From Lactobacillus kullabergensis (GTDB lineage Bacteria; Bacillota; Bacilli; Lactobacillales; Lactobacillaceae), in assembly GCF_000967195.1 (NCBI RefSeq), contig NZ_KQ033871.1, positions 1,487,312 to 1,551,311 on the forward strand: a stretch of DNA of 64,000 bases. Direction: 5' to 3'. The notes below the pieces were generated by a model. It did not search any database and was not told the DNA's origin. It saw only the letters and a list, made by a program, of their open reading frames with translations. Each line of letters begins with the position of its first letter. Within the stretch, counting starts at the first letter, position 1. A program made the position numbers and the translations under genes. Shown here piece after piece: positions 45,957-55,180 of this stretch.

Positions 45957-47343
45957 TAACTTGCGCTTCCTTTTCATTATTTCTCAGTCGCTGAAGATAA
46001 TTAGGTAAAAATTCTTGATCTATATACGTTGTTAAATATGTACCGGTCTGAAATTTATCATCATTAAGCAAAGCAATCAAAAAATCGCGGTTAGTAACTA
46101 AACCTGTAATCTCAAATTCCGTAAGTGCATCAAGCAAACGCTTAATTGCCATTTGTCTGTTAGTTGCATGTGCAATAATTTTGACAATCATCGAATCGTA
46201 AAATGGTGAAACGGTATCTCCACTGTGAACTCCACTTTCAATTCTAATACCCAAACCACTTGGTAATACCATTTTTGCAATCTTACCAGCTTGGGGGCAG
46301 AAATTTTTGCTAGGATCCTCTGCATTAATACGAGCCTCAATTGCAGCGCCATGGACATGCACATCTTCTTGAGATATGCTCAAATCTTTGCCTGCAGCAA
46401 TATTAACTTGTTCTTTAACGAGATCGACATGAGCAACTTCTTCTGTAATTGAATGTTCAACCTGAATCCTGGTATTCATCTCCATAAAATAGAAATGATG
46501 AGCAGGATCCATTAAAAATTCGATAGTACCAACATTTTCATAATTTATTGCCTTTATTGCTTTAACAGTTATCTGTTGCAAATAGTCTCTTTCTTTTGCA
46601 CTAATTTGTGAACAAGGCGTTTCTTCAATTACTTTTTGCTGGTGACGTTGCATTGAGCAGTCTCTTTCGGGAAGTGCTACCACATGTCCTGTTTTATCTG
46701 CCATGATCTGTACTTCGACGTGTTTGGCTGGGGAAATAATTTTTTCCAGATACATTCTGTCGTCTCCAAAAGAAATTCTGGCTTCTTCTTGTGCCTGGTT
46801 AAATGCTTCTGTTAAGTCAGCAGCTTGAGTCACACGTCTTATTCCTTTTCCGCCACCACCTGCAACGGCTTTAAGCATTACAGGGTAGCCCACTTTATTT
46901 GCAATTTTCACTGCAGCTGCAGCATCTTTAACAATTCCATCACTTCCAGGAATAACAGGTATATTATTCTTGCGCATCATTTCCCGAGCGTTAGCCTTAT
47001 TTCCCATTAAAGAAATGGTTTTAGACTTGGGACCAATAAAAACCAGGTGGCATTCTTCACACATTTGAGCGAATTCAGGACTCTCTGATAAAAAACCGTA
47101 TCCTGGATGAATTGCATCTGCTCCCGTTAAAACAGCCGCACTGATAATATTTTGCATATTTAAATACGAATCGGCTGGCTGAGGAGAACCAATACATATG
47201 GCCTCATCAGCTTCTTTAACATGTTGGGCATGTTTATCGGCCGTCGAATAAACAGCAACCGACTTAATTCCCATTTCGCGTAAAGCTCGAATTATCCTTA
47301 TAGCAATTTCTCCACGATTCGCTATCAAAATTTTTTTAAACAT
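45946..47343 (-). CDS. accC: Acetyl-CoA carboxylase biotin carboxylase subunit
   Basis: 465 residues. ATP-grasp enzyme that carboxylates the biotin of AccB. N-terminal FKKILIANRGEIAIRIIRA, glycine-rich ATP loop KAVAGGGGKGIRRV, catalytic EMNTRIQVEHSITEEV and C-terminal RINAEDPSKNFCPQAG are all present. It lies between fabZ and accD. Confidence 0.96.
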   Translation of the reverse strand: MFKKILIANRGEIAIRIIRALREMGIKSVAVYSTADKHAQHVKEADEAICIGSPQPADSYLNMQNIISAAVLTGADAIHPGYGFLSESPEFAQMCEECHLVFIGPKSKTISLMGNKANAREMMRKNNIPVIPGSDGIVKDAAAAVKIANKVGYPVMLKAVAGGGGKGIRRVTQAADLTEAFNQAQEEARISFGDDRMYLEKIISPAKHVEVQIMADKTGHVVALPERDCSMQRHQQKVIEETPCSQISAKERDYLQQITVKAIKAINYENVGTIEFLMDPAHHFYFMEMNTRIQVEHSITEEVAHVDLVKEQVNIAAGKDLSISQEDVHVHGAAIEARINAEDPSKNFCPQAGKIAKMVLPSGLGIRIESGVHSGDTVSPFYDSMIVKIIAHATNRQMAIKRLLDALTEFEITGLVTNRDFLIALLNDDKFQTGTYLTTYIDQEFLPNYLQRLRNNEKEAQVNGN

Positions 47344-47354
47344 AATGTCACACT

Positions 47355-47801
47355 TTACTGAATTGCAAATATTAACTGAGCAGTACAGGCAACTTTATCT
47401 TTAACAGTTGCTTTGGCCTCACCAATCCCGGCATTTCCATGCAGCTTATCCAACTTAACTTCTAAATTCAGAGTATCTCCCGGCTTAACCATTGTTCTAA
47501 AGCGAGCATTCTTGATACCACCAAAATAAACAGTTTTTCCTTTAAATTCCGGTAGTGTCAGCAATGCAACTGCACCAGTCTGCGCCAAAGCCTCAGTTAT
47601 CAAAACACCCGGCATTACCGGATTACCCGGAAAATGTCCCTGAAAATAGCTTTCGTTAATTGTGGTATTTTTTTGAGCAACAGCATATTTTCCAGGCTCA
47701 TAATCTAAGACCCGATCAATTAACAGCATTGGGAACCGGTGAGGCAAAATAGCCTGAATCTGCAAACTATCTAAAGTGTGTAACTTTTTTGGTTCACTCA
47801 T
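47355..47801 (-). CDS. fabZ: 3-hydroxyacyl-ACP dehydratase FabZ
   Basis: 148 residues from the ATG at 47801 (AAGGAAG upstream; the alternative ATG at 47816 contains that site). Hot-dog fold with catalytic His in LPHRFPMLLIDR and catalytic Glu in GHFPGNPVMPGVLITEALAQ. Dehydrates 3-hydroxyacyl-ACP in each elongation cycle. No second fabZ or fabM is seen here, so the source of unsaturated chains is not settled by this cluster. Confidence 0.95.
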   Translation of the reverse strand: MSEPKKLHTLDSLQIQAILPHRFPMLLIDRVLDYEPGKYAVAQKNTTINESYFQGHFPGNPVMPGVLITEALAQTGAVALLTLPEFKGKTVYFGGIKNARFRTMVKPGDTLNLEVKLDKLHGNAGIGEAKATVKDKVACTAQLIFAIQ

Positions 47802-47812
47802 ATTTGCTTCCT

Positions 47813-48271
47813 TCATTCTGGAATAACCGTTATCAGTGGTTGATCATATTCAACCACTTGTTCATTTGTAACTAAAATTTTAGCAATAGTCCCTGTAAAA
47901 TCGCTTTTAATTTCAGTCATCATTTTCATTGCTTCAATAACGCAAACCACATCACCTTTATTGACATGATCACCCGGCTTTTTATATTGAGGTTTTTCTG
48001 GACTTGCTTGTAAATAAACTATGCCAACAAGTGGTGCCTTAATTTTTAAAGTTTTCTCCTTGGGTGCAGCTATCTTGCCAAGTGGTTGATGTGCAGTTGC
48101 ATGCCTCTCTTTAGCAGCTGGTTGACCATTTGACCTTTCTTCACTAATTTCTACTGGTGTAGCTTGACTTTTATCAATCTTAATATGGCCACCTTTAAAG
48201 TCTAAATCCAGTTTGGTGATATCACTTTGATTAATTTCTGCGATCAATTTTTCAATTTCTTCAAAAGTCAT
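47813..48271 (-). CDS. accB: Biotin carboxyl carrier protein
   Basis: 152 residues. Alanine/proline-type linker in the middle and a C-terminal biotinyl domain with EAMKMM (biotinylated Lys116). Substrate of the divergently encoded BirA ligase, and partner of AccC and AccAD. Confidence 0.96.
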   Translation of the reverse strand: MTFEEIEKLIAEINQSDITKLDLDFKGGHIKIDKSQATPVEISEERSNGQPAAKERHATAHQPLGKIAAPKEKTLKIKAPLVGIVYLQASPEKPQYKKPGDHVNKGDVVCVIEAMKMMTEIKSDFTGTIAKILVTNEQVVEYDQPLITVIPE

Positions 48272-49504
48272 TTAATCATCCCACCTTTTTAATGCAATCA
48301 CCGCATTATGTCCACCAAAACCAAATGAATTGCTGATGGCATAATCTATTTTTTGTTGACAATTTTGTTTATTGACCAAATTAACTTTGCACTCGGGGTC
48401 TTGCTGGGTTACTCCTACATTTATCGGTAATAATCCTGAATTAAGTGCCAAAATTGTGGCAATAGCTTCAATAGCTCCTGCTGCTCCTAGTAAATGACCC
48501 GTCATGCTTTTAGTACTTGAAACTAGCACCTTGCTCTTTTGACCAAAAACCTGATTAATTGCTTTAGACTCAGCCCAATCATTTGCTTTGGTACTTGTCC
48601 CATGAGCATTGATATAGCCCACTTGCTCAGGGCTGACCTGAGCTTCATTAAGAGCCAGTTCCATAGCTCTTGCAGCCTGACTACCACTTGGATCAGGAGA
48701 TGTAATATGGTGTGCATCGGAACTAGTCCCATAACCGACAATTTCACCTAAAATATGTGCGCCACGACTTTGAGCATGTTCTAGCGATTCTAAAACAAGA
48801 GAACCTGAACCTTCTCCCATCACAAAACCGTTACGATTTTGATCAAAGGGAATACTTGCTTTTTCAGGATCCGTTGTCGTGGACAATGTTGAAATTGCAG
48901 CAAAACCGGCTATTCCACTTTCATTGATTGCAGCTTCTGAGCCACCAGCAATCATGACATCAGCATAGCCATCTTTTATCTGTCTAAAAGCTTCACCGAT
49001 TGCATTTGTACTCGAAGCACAGGCAGTCACAATTGTGGTACTGATTCCTTGAGCATGATAGCGAATAGAAATATTGCCTGCTGCCATGTTAGCAATTGAA
49101 GTCGGAATAAACATTGGCGACACTCGATCCAGACCTTTTTCGTGCCATTTAATGACTTGCTTCTGGATGGTAGTTAGTCCGCCAATTCCTGTGCCCCAAA
49201 TTACGCCAAAACGTTCACTATTGGTATTTTTTTCATCAATTCCTGCTTGTTCCATGGCTTGTGCAGTTGCATACATCGCGTAGAGTGTGAATGCATCCAT
49301 GCGTTTAGTATCTTTTTTAGTTAAAAAAAGCAATGGGTCAAAATTGTCCAGTTGCCCAGCCAGAGTGACCCCACTTGAATCAGCATCAAAATAAGTAATT
49401 GGCTCAAAACCAACTTTTTGACTATTGAGTCCAGCTTCAAAGCTGGCAACGTCATTACCAATAGGTGTTAAGGCACCCAAACCTGTAACTACTACTCTTG
49501 TCAT
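48272..49504 (-). CDS. fabF: 3-oxoacyl-ACP synthase II
   Basis: 410 residues, thiolase fold. Nucleophile Cys162 in TACASSTNAIG, the two catalytic histidines in NAHGTSTKAND and TGHLLGAAGA, and the GFGGHNA C-terminal motif. Performs the Claisen condensation during elongation. Its stop is immediately followed by accB. Confidence 0.96.
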   Translation of the reverse strand: MTRVVVTGLGALTPIGNDVASFEAGLNSQKVGFEPITYFDADSSGVTLAGQLDNFDPLLFLTKKDTKRMDAFTLYAMYATAQAMEQAGIDEKNTNSERFGVIWGTGIGGLTTIQKQVIKWHEKGLDRVSPMFIPTSIANMAAGNISIRYHAQGISTTIVTACASSTNAIGEAFRQIKDGYADVMIAGGSEAAINESGIAGFAAISTLSTTTDPEKASIPFDQNRNGFVMGEGSGSLVLESLEHAQSRGAHILGEIVGYGTSSDAHHITSPDPSGSQAARAMELALNEAQVSPEQVGYINAHGTSTKANDWAESKAINQVFGQKSKVLVSSTKSMTGHLLGAAGAIEAIATILALNSGLLPINVGVTQQDPECKVNLVNKQNCQQKIDYAISNSFGFGGHNAVIALKRWDD

Positions 49505-49514
49505 TACTTACTCC

Positions 49515-50249
49515 TTACTGCATTGTCAATCCGCCGTCTACCGTTATTGTCTGACCAGTAATATAGTCATTTTGGGCTAAAAAAACTGCGGTTTGTGCTA
49601 TTTCTTCAATTTGTCCCAAACGTTTCAGCGGAATTTCCTTAACTAATTGTTGCTGGATTTTTTCACTAAGGCTTCTAGTCATTTGTGTGTCAATCATTCC
49701 TGGAGCAATGGCGTTACAGCGCAAATTGCGTAATGCTGCTTCTTTAGCAACAGATTTAGTTAAACCAATAATTCCTGCTTTACTAGCGGCATAATTAGCC
49801 TGACCAATGTTACCTGTTAAGCCAACTACACTCGATAAGTTAATAAAACAGCCTTTTCTTTGCTTATACATCGGTCTCAGTGACTGTTTAGTAACATTAA
49901 AGGTGCCAATCAAATTGGTGTTAACTACACTTAGAAAGTCTGCTTTAGACATGCGATTGAGCAGTCCGTCTTTGACAATACCGGCATTATTGACCACAAC
50001 ATCTAGATGTTCAAAATGATTGATAATTTTGGCAATCATTTCTTTCACATCTTCTTCTTTGGTAACATCTGCGCTAATATCCATTACTTCAACATGATCT
50101 TTTTCAAACTGGTCGATGACTTCAGAACTAATTGGTTTGCGGGCATTTAAAACTATTTTTGCTCCCTGTTTGGCAAAAGCTTGAGCAATTGCCAGGCCAA
50201 TACCGCGTGAACTACCAGTGACCAAGACCACACTATCTTTTAACTTCAT
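49515..50249 (-). CDS. fabG: 3-oxoacyl-ACP reductase
   Basis: 244-residue short-chain dehydrogenase. NADPH loop TGSSRGIG near residues 11-18, NNAG, catalytic Ser in INLSSVVG and Tyr/Lys in YAASKAG, and the C-terminal TVDGGLTMQ. Reduces 3-oxoacyl-ACP. It overlaps the fabD end by 4 bases. Confidence 0.96.
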   Translation of the reverse strand: MKLKDSVVLVTGSSRGIGLAIAQAFAKQGAKIVLNARKPISSEVIDQFEKDHVEVMDISADVTKEEDVKEMIAKIINHFEHLDVVVNNAGIVKDGLLNRMSKADFLSVVNTNLIGTFNVTKQSLRPMYKQRKGCFINLSSVVGLTGNIGQANYAASKAGIIGLTKSVAKEAALRNLRCNAIAPGMIDTQMTRSLSEKIQQQLVKEIPLKRLGQIEEIAQTAVFLAQNDYITGQTITVDGGLTMQ

Positions 50250-51178
50250 GAATTAAACTCCTTTAAAGCAGAAATCGTTTCTTGCATATTGGCCACGCTA
50301 TCTGTTTGATAGGTTGGAACTCCTTTAAGAATCTTTCGCGCAAAAGAAAGCAAAGTTTTACCCGGGCCTAATTCAACAACCGTAGTTATATCTTGGCTGT
50401 ATTGAGCCAAAGTTTTTGCAAAATAGGTAGTTGAAACTAGCTGCTCCGTCAAAGTCGAAACAAGGTTGCCAGGTGCAAACTCTTTTTGGGTCGTAGTGCT
50501 ATAAATGGGAAAAGTACCACTATGCCAATCAACTTTTTGCAATTCAGTTTTCAAAGCTCCTTGAATTGATTTCATTAATGGTGTGTGAAAAGCACCGCTT
50601 ACTTTTAGTGGAAATACACGCGCACCATCTTTTTCAAGTTGTTCACGCAAATTTTGAACTGCATTTTTTTCACCACCAACAACAATTTGATTAGGAGTAT
50701 TAACATTTGCTATCCCAATCAGACCTTTTTTTTGGGCATCCTTTATGGCTAATTCAACATTTGCTAAAGAACTCTTCATGACTGCCACCATAACTCCTGG
50801 ATTTTGACTGCTTGCTTGTTGCATAAGTTCACCGCGCTTTTTTATTAAGCGAAGTGCTGACTCAAATTCTAAGTAGTTAGCACAAGCAAGACCGCTATAC
50901 TCACCCAGGCTAAGTCCGATACCTAATTTTTCAAAATCAGCATTTTCGCTAAGAATTTGGTACAAGCCGTAACTCATTGTCAAAATAGCGGGTTGAGAAT
51001 AACGCGTTTGTGCCAGCTCATTTGCCTTTTCTGCATCAAATAATAATTCCGCGAGATCTAACTGCAATATATCACTTGCTTTAGCAATGATTTTCCGGTA
51101 GTGCGGTTCAGTTTGGTATAAATCATATGTCAGACCGGTTTTTTGAGCCCCCTGACCACTAAATAGTAAACAGATCAT
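50246..51178 (-). CDS. fabD: Malonyl-CoA:ACP transacylase
   Basis: 310 residues from the ATG at 51178, just after the fabK stop; GGGGAAAG lies upstream. Active Ser90 in GLSLGEY, catalytic His in VSGAFHTPLM, and GQGAQ at the N-terminus. Loads malonyl groups on ACP. Confidence 0.95.
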   Translation of the reverse strand: MICLLFSGQGAQKTGLTYDLYQTEPHYRKIIAKASDILQLDLAELLFDAEKANELAQTRYSQPAILTMSYGLYQILSENADFEKLGIGLSLGEYSGLACANYLEFESALRLIKKRGELMQQASSQNPGVMVAVMKSSLANVELAIKDAQKKGLIGIANVNTPNQIVVGGEKNAVQNLREQLEKDGARVFPLKVSGAFHTPLMKSIQGALKTELQKVDWHSGTFPIYSTTTQKEFAPGNLVSTLTEQLVSTTYFAKTLAQYSQDITTVVELGPGKTLLSFARKILKGVPTYQTDSVANMQETISALKEFNS

Positions 51179-51182
51179 TAGC

Positions 51183-52136
51183 TTATCTTTCCCCATTTAG
51201 CAGTTTGTCTGCTTGACTATAAACTTCAGCTAGAATTTCAGCAGCAGGTTGTTCCTTTTTTACCATGCCGGCGATTTCACCTGCCATGAAAGATCCTGTT
51301 TCAGAATCGCCTTCAATTACCGCCCTTCGCAAACTACCGGTTCCCAGTTCCTCTAACTTGTCATAATCAGGATGCGGCTTTAACGCCTCTTCCTTTTCAA
51401 TTCCAATATACGTTTTAGCCATCTTATTTTTTAAAACCCGTGAAGGATGGCCTGCATATTCACCAGTAACTAGGGTACTGGCATCTTTGGCACGTAAAAC
51501 AGCTTTTTTATAATTAGGATGTATCTTTGATTCAGTTGCTACTAAAAAGCGAGTGCCCATTTGCACGCCCTCAGCACCCAACATGAATGCAGCAGCCATA
51601 CCGCGACCGTCGCCTATTCCTCCAGCTGCAATTACGGGAATTTTAACTGCATCTACAACTTGTGGTACCAGGGCCATTGTTGTTAATTTTCCGATATGAC
51701 CACCTGATTCCATCCCTTCGGCCACAACAGCGTCAACACCTACACGTTCCATCATTCTAGCCAAGGCAACGGAACCAACAACTGGGATTACTTTAATACC
51801 AGCATCTTTTAACTTTTCTATGTATTTTGCCGGATTGCCAGCTCCAGTAGTCACAACTGCAACACTGTCTTTATTGGCCAAAATAACATTGACAACTTCA
51901 TCAGCATAAGGTGAAAGCAACATCACATTTACACCAAAAGGCTTTTTGGTTAGTGCTTTTGCTGATTCAATCTCGTCAGCCACAACATTTCCAGGTGCAT
52001 TGCCCGAACCAATAATTCCTAAGCCACCAGCATTTGAAACAGCAGCTGCCAGTTTGCCATCCGCAACCCAGGCCATGCCTCCTTGAAAAATTGGGTATTT
52101 AAGACCCAGTTCTTTCATAAATGGACTTAATTCCAT
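51183..52136 (-). CDS. fabK: Enoyl-ACP reductase II (FMN-dependent)
   Basis: 317 residues. TIM-barrel flavoenzyme of the NMO/FabK type: MKELGLKYPIFQGGMAWVAD at the N-terminus, AEGMESGGHIG for FMN phosphate binding, and IAAGGIGDGRGMAAAFMLGA. FabK replaces FabI in many lactobacilli and streptococci and is intrinsically insensitive to triclosan. Three bases after acpP. Confidence 0.95.
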   Translation of the reverse strand: MELSPFMKELGLKYPIFQGGMAWVADGKLAAAVSNAGGLGIIGSGNAPGNVVADEIESAKALTKKPFGVNVMLLSPYADEVVNVILANKDSVAVVTTGAGNPAKYIEKLKDAGIKVIPVVGSVALARMMERVGVDAVVAEGMESGGHIGKLTTMALVPQVVDAVKIPVIAAGGIGDGRGMAAAFMLGAEGVQMGTRFLVATESKIHPNYKKAVLRAKDASTLVTGEYAGHPSRVLKNKMAKTYIGIEKEEALKPHPDYDKLEELGTGSLRRAVIEGDSETGSFMAGEIAGMVKKEQPAAEILAEVYSQADKLLNGER

Positions 52137-52139
52137 TTG

Positions 52140-52388
52140 TTAACCTTCTTTCGCTGCCAGTTGTTTTTTAACAAAATCGACTAAATCCTGAACTGTTTCA
52201 ATGCCCTCTTCACTTTCAATTTTAATGTCAAATTCATCTTCTAATTCATTAATCACTTCAAATACATCCAGACTGTCAGCATTTAAATCGTCTTTTATAT
52301 TGGATTGAGCTGTGACAGCACTTTCGTCTTCTCCGGTTTGTGCAACAATAATTTCTTTTACTTTGTTAAAAATTTCTTCTTCAGTCAT
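52140..52388 (-). CDS. acpP: Acyl carrier protein
   Basis: 82 residues, acidic. The phosphopantetheine attachment site is Ser39 in LNADSLDVFEVINELED. It carries growing acyl chains for the enzymes encoded around it. Confidence 0.96.
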   Translation of the reverse strand: MTEEEIFNKVKEIIVAQTGEDESAVTAQSNIKDDLNADSLDVFEVINELEDEFDIKIESEEGIETVQDLVDFVKKQLAAKEG

Positions 52389-52416
52389 TTGATTTCTCTT
52401 TCTTAATAAATTATCT

Positions 52417-53388
52417 TTAAAAGCTTAAAGCAATGCTGGCAGCCGTCAGACCACCACCAAAGCCACTTAATATTAGTTTTTGATTGCGTTTAATGATGCC
52501 AGAATTAACTGCTTCATCCAATAGTATTGGCACACTGGCAGCAGAAGTATTGCCATATTTGGCAATATTTTCCAAAAATTTTTCTTCAGCAATATTTAGA
52601 TGCTTTGCTATCGCAGATATAATGCGTCCATTTGCCTGATGGAGCAAAAACCACTGCACATCATCCTTTTTCCAGTTTGCTTTTGTTAAAACTCGCCTAA
52701 TGGAATTGGGTACTTCATGAGTAGCAAAGTCATAAACAGCTCTACCATCCATCTCAAAGTATTTCTTGTGTTTTGCAATCTTATCCGAACTATACGGTGA
52801 ACATAAAGGTTGGTACCCTGCGGTTAATTTTGCTCCCAATTCTCCAAAAGCTGCCAAATCTTCAGCAACTATTCCTTCTGCTTTAGAACTTTTTTCAACT
52901 AACACGCCACCACTGCCATCCCCAAAGAGAACAGCAGTTGAACGCTCTTGCCAATCTATCAACTTTGACAAAACTTCTGCTCCGATAACTAATCCTCGTT
53001 GATAGGGTCCAGCTAGCAATTTATCTGCAATTGCCAAAGCATAAATAAAACCAGAACAAGCTGCATTAATATCAAATGCCAATGCTTTGCCAGCGTGCAG
53101 TTTCCCCTGCACAATTGCTGCAATTGAAGGTGTCAGATAATCAGGCGACATAGTTGCCACAATAATAAAATCTAGTTGTTCAGGCTTGAGATCAGCTTTT
53201 TGTAAAAGCTGTTGAGCAACAGTTAAAGCCAAATCCGAAGTCTGTTCACCTTGAACTACATGTCTTTCTTTAATTCCTGTCCTTGAAGAGATCCATTCAT
53301 CTGAGGTAGTCATTATCTCTGCTAAATCATCATTGGTAATTACCTTAGGAGGAACATAATGAGCAGTCTGACTAATTCTTAAGCCCAT
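52417..53388 (-). CDS. fabH: 3-oxoacyl-ACP synthase III
   Basis: 323 residues from the ATG at 53388, which overlaps the fabT TGA (TGATG); AAGGAG lies upstream. Nucleophile Cys111 in NAACSGFIYA, His in LLHQANGRI and Asn in YGNTSAAS. Starts fatty-acid synthesis from acetyl-CoA and malonyl-ACP. Confidence 0.96.
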   Translation of the reverse strand: MGLRISQTAHYVPPKVITNDDLAEIMTTSDEWISSRTGIKERHVVQGEQTSDLALTVAQQLLQKADLKPEQLDFIIVATMSPDYLTPSIAAIVQGKLHAGKALAFDINAACSGFIYALAIADKLLAGPYQRGLVIGAEVLSKLIDWQERSTAVLFGDGSGGVLVEKSSKAEGIVAEDLAAFGELGAKLTAGYQPLCSPYSSDKIAKHKKYFEMDGRAVYDFATHEVPNSIRRVLTKANWKKDDVQWFLLHQANGRIISAIAKHLNIAEEKFLENIAKYGNTSAASVPILLDEAVNSGIIKRNQKLILSGFGGGLTAASIALSF

Positions 53389-53861
53389 CAATTAACGCTC
53401 CTTTTATTATCAATTCGTGGCGGAAATTCAAGAAAAGCACGCAGGTTCAATAGCGCACGTTCGATAATTGCCACCTGTTCATTATCAAAGCCTGCAATAA
53501 ACTTTTTCACCATATGGCGGTGAAATGAATCGTGCGCCCTATAAATTAAGCGACCCCGACTGGTTAAACCCAGTCGGATTATCCTGCGATCATCTTCACC
53601 ATTTATTCGTATTACATATCCCTTACGTACCAAGTTATTTACCATAGTTGACAGCGAACCTGCTGTTACCATCAATTCACTTGCTACTTGGGAACTGGTC
53701 TTGTGTTCATACATGGTAATCGCGTCGATTGCGTGCAATTCTCTGAGTGAAATGTCTTTAAATTCGCTTTTACGTAATTCGCGTTCTTCAACTTTCATAA
53801 TATCTGAATAAACTGTGGACAAAAGATTATTGATGCGTTTTAAACTTGTCTCCAATAGCAT
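53388..53861 (-). CDS. fabT: MarR-family fatty-acid synthesis repressor FabT
   Basis: About 157 residues, MarR winged helix: TSSQVASELMVTAGSLSTMV as the recognition helix region and DRRIIRLGLTSRGR as the wing. First gene of the fatty-acid operon, the standard position for FabT, which binds DNA with long-chain acyl-ACP as corepressor. The ATG at 53861 follows AAGAGG very closely; a TTG six bases further in has better spacing, so the exact start is uncertain. Confidence 0.93.
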   Translation of the reverse strand: MLLETSLKRINNLLSTVYSDIMKVEERELRKSEFKDISLRELHAIDAITMYEHKTSSQVASELMVTAGSLSTMVNNLVRKGYVIRINGEDDRRIIRLGLTSRGRLIYRAHDSFHRHMVKKFIAGFDNEQVAIIERALLNLRAFLEFPPRIDNKRSVN

Positions 53862-53940
53862 CACCTCTTACTCAACTATATAATCTGTACAAATAAACTC
53901 TTGATACTAATTTATAAATATATATAAAGCTATAATTTAA

Positions 53941-53955
53941 ATTTTTAATTCAAAT
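53941..53955 (-). promoter_or_regulatory. Possible FabT box ahead of the fabT operon
   Basis: Minus strand ATTTGAATTAAAAAT, a degenerate match to the FabT pattern TTTGAWTWTCAAA (about two mismatches), 80 bases ahead of fabT, as expected for autoregulation. Confidence 0.35.
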
Positions 53956-54124
53956 AATTTCGCTTTATATTAACTAACAGCATCTCCTTTAAATACTTTT
54001 ATATTCAAAATAAATTATTAGAGTATGATATGGTATTATTTATTAAATGTCAAACTCCTTTTTGCAATATTAGTTTATTTGCGTTATCAAGGCAAGTATT
54101 TTTTAAAAAACTCTAAAAATAAAT

Positions 54125-54141
54125 AGTTTGAATATCAAAGT
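54125..54141 (+). promoter_or_regulatory. FabT-like operator ahead of birA
   Basis: AGTTTGAATATCAAAGT matches the FabT operator pattern (TTTGATTATCAAA core) with one central change and is palindromic (TTTGA/TCAAA). It lies about 40 bases before the birA ATG, downstream of the likely start site, a position suited to repression. Confidence 0.6.
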
Positions 54142-54180
54142 ATTTTTACAAATTTAATTAGGTATAAGGATAGATTATTA

Positions 54181-54945
54181 ATGAATAGTTTAAAAAAACA
54201 AGAATATCTCAAAATATTGTTGAACAAATTTCAACTAGAAATTAATTGGTGGGAAAGCATCGATTCCACAAACTTGTATGCAAAACAAAAACTAGCTGCT
54301 AAGGGATATTCAGGTCCCGTGCTATACGGAAGTGATGAGCAAACTTCCGGCTATGGTAAACAAAGTCGTCACTTTATTTCACAAAAAGGGGGCATTTATC
54401 TATCACTAGTTATCGAAGTGCCGCAATTGAACTGGCAGAATCAAGGTTTATTAACTACAGGTATTGCATGGCAACTGTATTTGGCTATTAAAGAGGTATT
54501 TCATCTAGATACTCAATTCAAATGGGTGAATGATCTGCTTTTTAAAGGTAAAAAAATAGCTGGTATTTTGGTTGAAGTACCACAGCCCCAAGTTGCCATT
54601 ATTGGGATTGGCTGCAATCTTTACCAGGATCATTTGCATAATGAATTAAAAACAGCTGGCAACTTACTAACAAAAATCCCTAGTGAAAAGCAAATTTGTC
54701 AATTTATCGCACAAATTACAGAAAATTTATTAGAATTTATTCCTCATTTTGATCAAAGCAATTTTTTGCCTAAATACAAAAAGAAGCTGGCACTAATGAA
54801 TCATGAGGTAGTATTGCGAGTGGGCAAACAAATAATACAAGGAAAGGTGACAGACTTAACGCAACAAGCAAATTTAGTTTTAGAAACTGAAGAGGGTTTG
54901 AAAAATTTTAATGCTGGCGAGGTAACAAAAGTGAGAAATTTTTAG
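54181..54945 (+). CDS. birA: Biotin-[acetyl-CoA carboxylase] ligase
   Basis: 254 residues, class I ligase: there is no N-terminal HTH, so it is not a biotin repressor. SIDSTNLYAKQ, the biotin/ATP loop SGYGKQSRHF (a variant of GRGRxGR), FKWVNDLLFKGKKIAGILVE and a small C-terminal SH3-like domain are seen. It activates biotin and attaches it to AccB, encoded in the divergent operon. AAGGAT precedes the ATG. The FabT-like box ahead of it would tie protein biotinylation to lipid demand. Confidence 0.92.
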   Translation: MNSLKKQEYLKILLNKFQLEINWWESIDSTNLYAKQKLAAKGYSGPVLYGSDEQTSGYGKQSRHFISQKGGIYLSLVIEVPQLNWQNQGLLTTGIAWQLYLAIKEVFHLDTQFKWVNDLLFKGKKIAGILVEVPQPQVAIIGIGCNLYQDHLHNELKTAGNLLTKIPSEKQICQFIAQITENLLEFIPHFDQSNFLPKYKKKLALMNHEVVLRVGKQIIQGKVTDLTQQANLVLETEEGLKNFNAGEVTKVRNF

Positions 54946-54950
54946 CAAAC

Positions 54951-54980
54951 AAAAAAGACGAAACCTCTTCGTCTTTTAAA
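54951..54980 (+). terminator. Intrinsic terminator of birA
   Basis: AAAAGACGAA and TTCGTCTTTT form a perfect 10-bp stem around ACCTC, directly after the birA stop. Confidence 0.88.
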
Positions 54981-55019
54981 AATGTATATTGTCTTAAACA
55001 GTTATAGCTTTTAATATAA

Positions 55020-55059
55020 CAAACACACCTGCAAATAATGCATTTTACAGGTGCGTTTG
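55020..55059 (-). terminator. Long hairpin after the broken ABC gene, probable terminator
   Basis: CAAACACACCTG and CAGGTGCGTTTG form a 12-bp stem with one mismatch. On the minus strand it is followed by TTATATT rather than a clean T tract, so efficiency is uncertain. Confidence 0.45.
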
Positions 55060-55067
55060 AAAAGCTA

Positions 55068-55172
55068 TTACTTTCTCTCTGCCTTATTTAAAGAATCTTT
55101 GAAAGCTTCTTTTATTCTTTGAATGGTGCTGAGTCGTTTTAAAGTTGGCCATCTAATTATAAAGACGACTAT
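55068..55172 (-). pseudogene. Orphan C-terminal coding fragment
   Basis: 34 codons open on the minus strand after an in-frame TAA (55173-55175) and ending at TAA 55068. They encode a hydrophobic start followed by RWPTLKRLSTIQRIKEAF and KDSLNKAERK, which looks like the tail of a membrane protein. There is no start codon or ribosome binding site. Probably a remnant; family not recognised. Confidence 0.35.
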
Positions 55173-55180
55173 TTAAAATA

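Larger units (their letters stand above)
53862..54180. promoter_or_regulatory. Divergent fabT operon / birA control region
   Basis: About 320 very AT-rich bases. The plus strand has TTGCGT-N17-TTTAAA (54079-54107) as a possible birA promoter. The FabT-like boxes are listed separately. No small open frame of interest. Confidence 0.55.
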
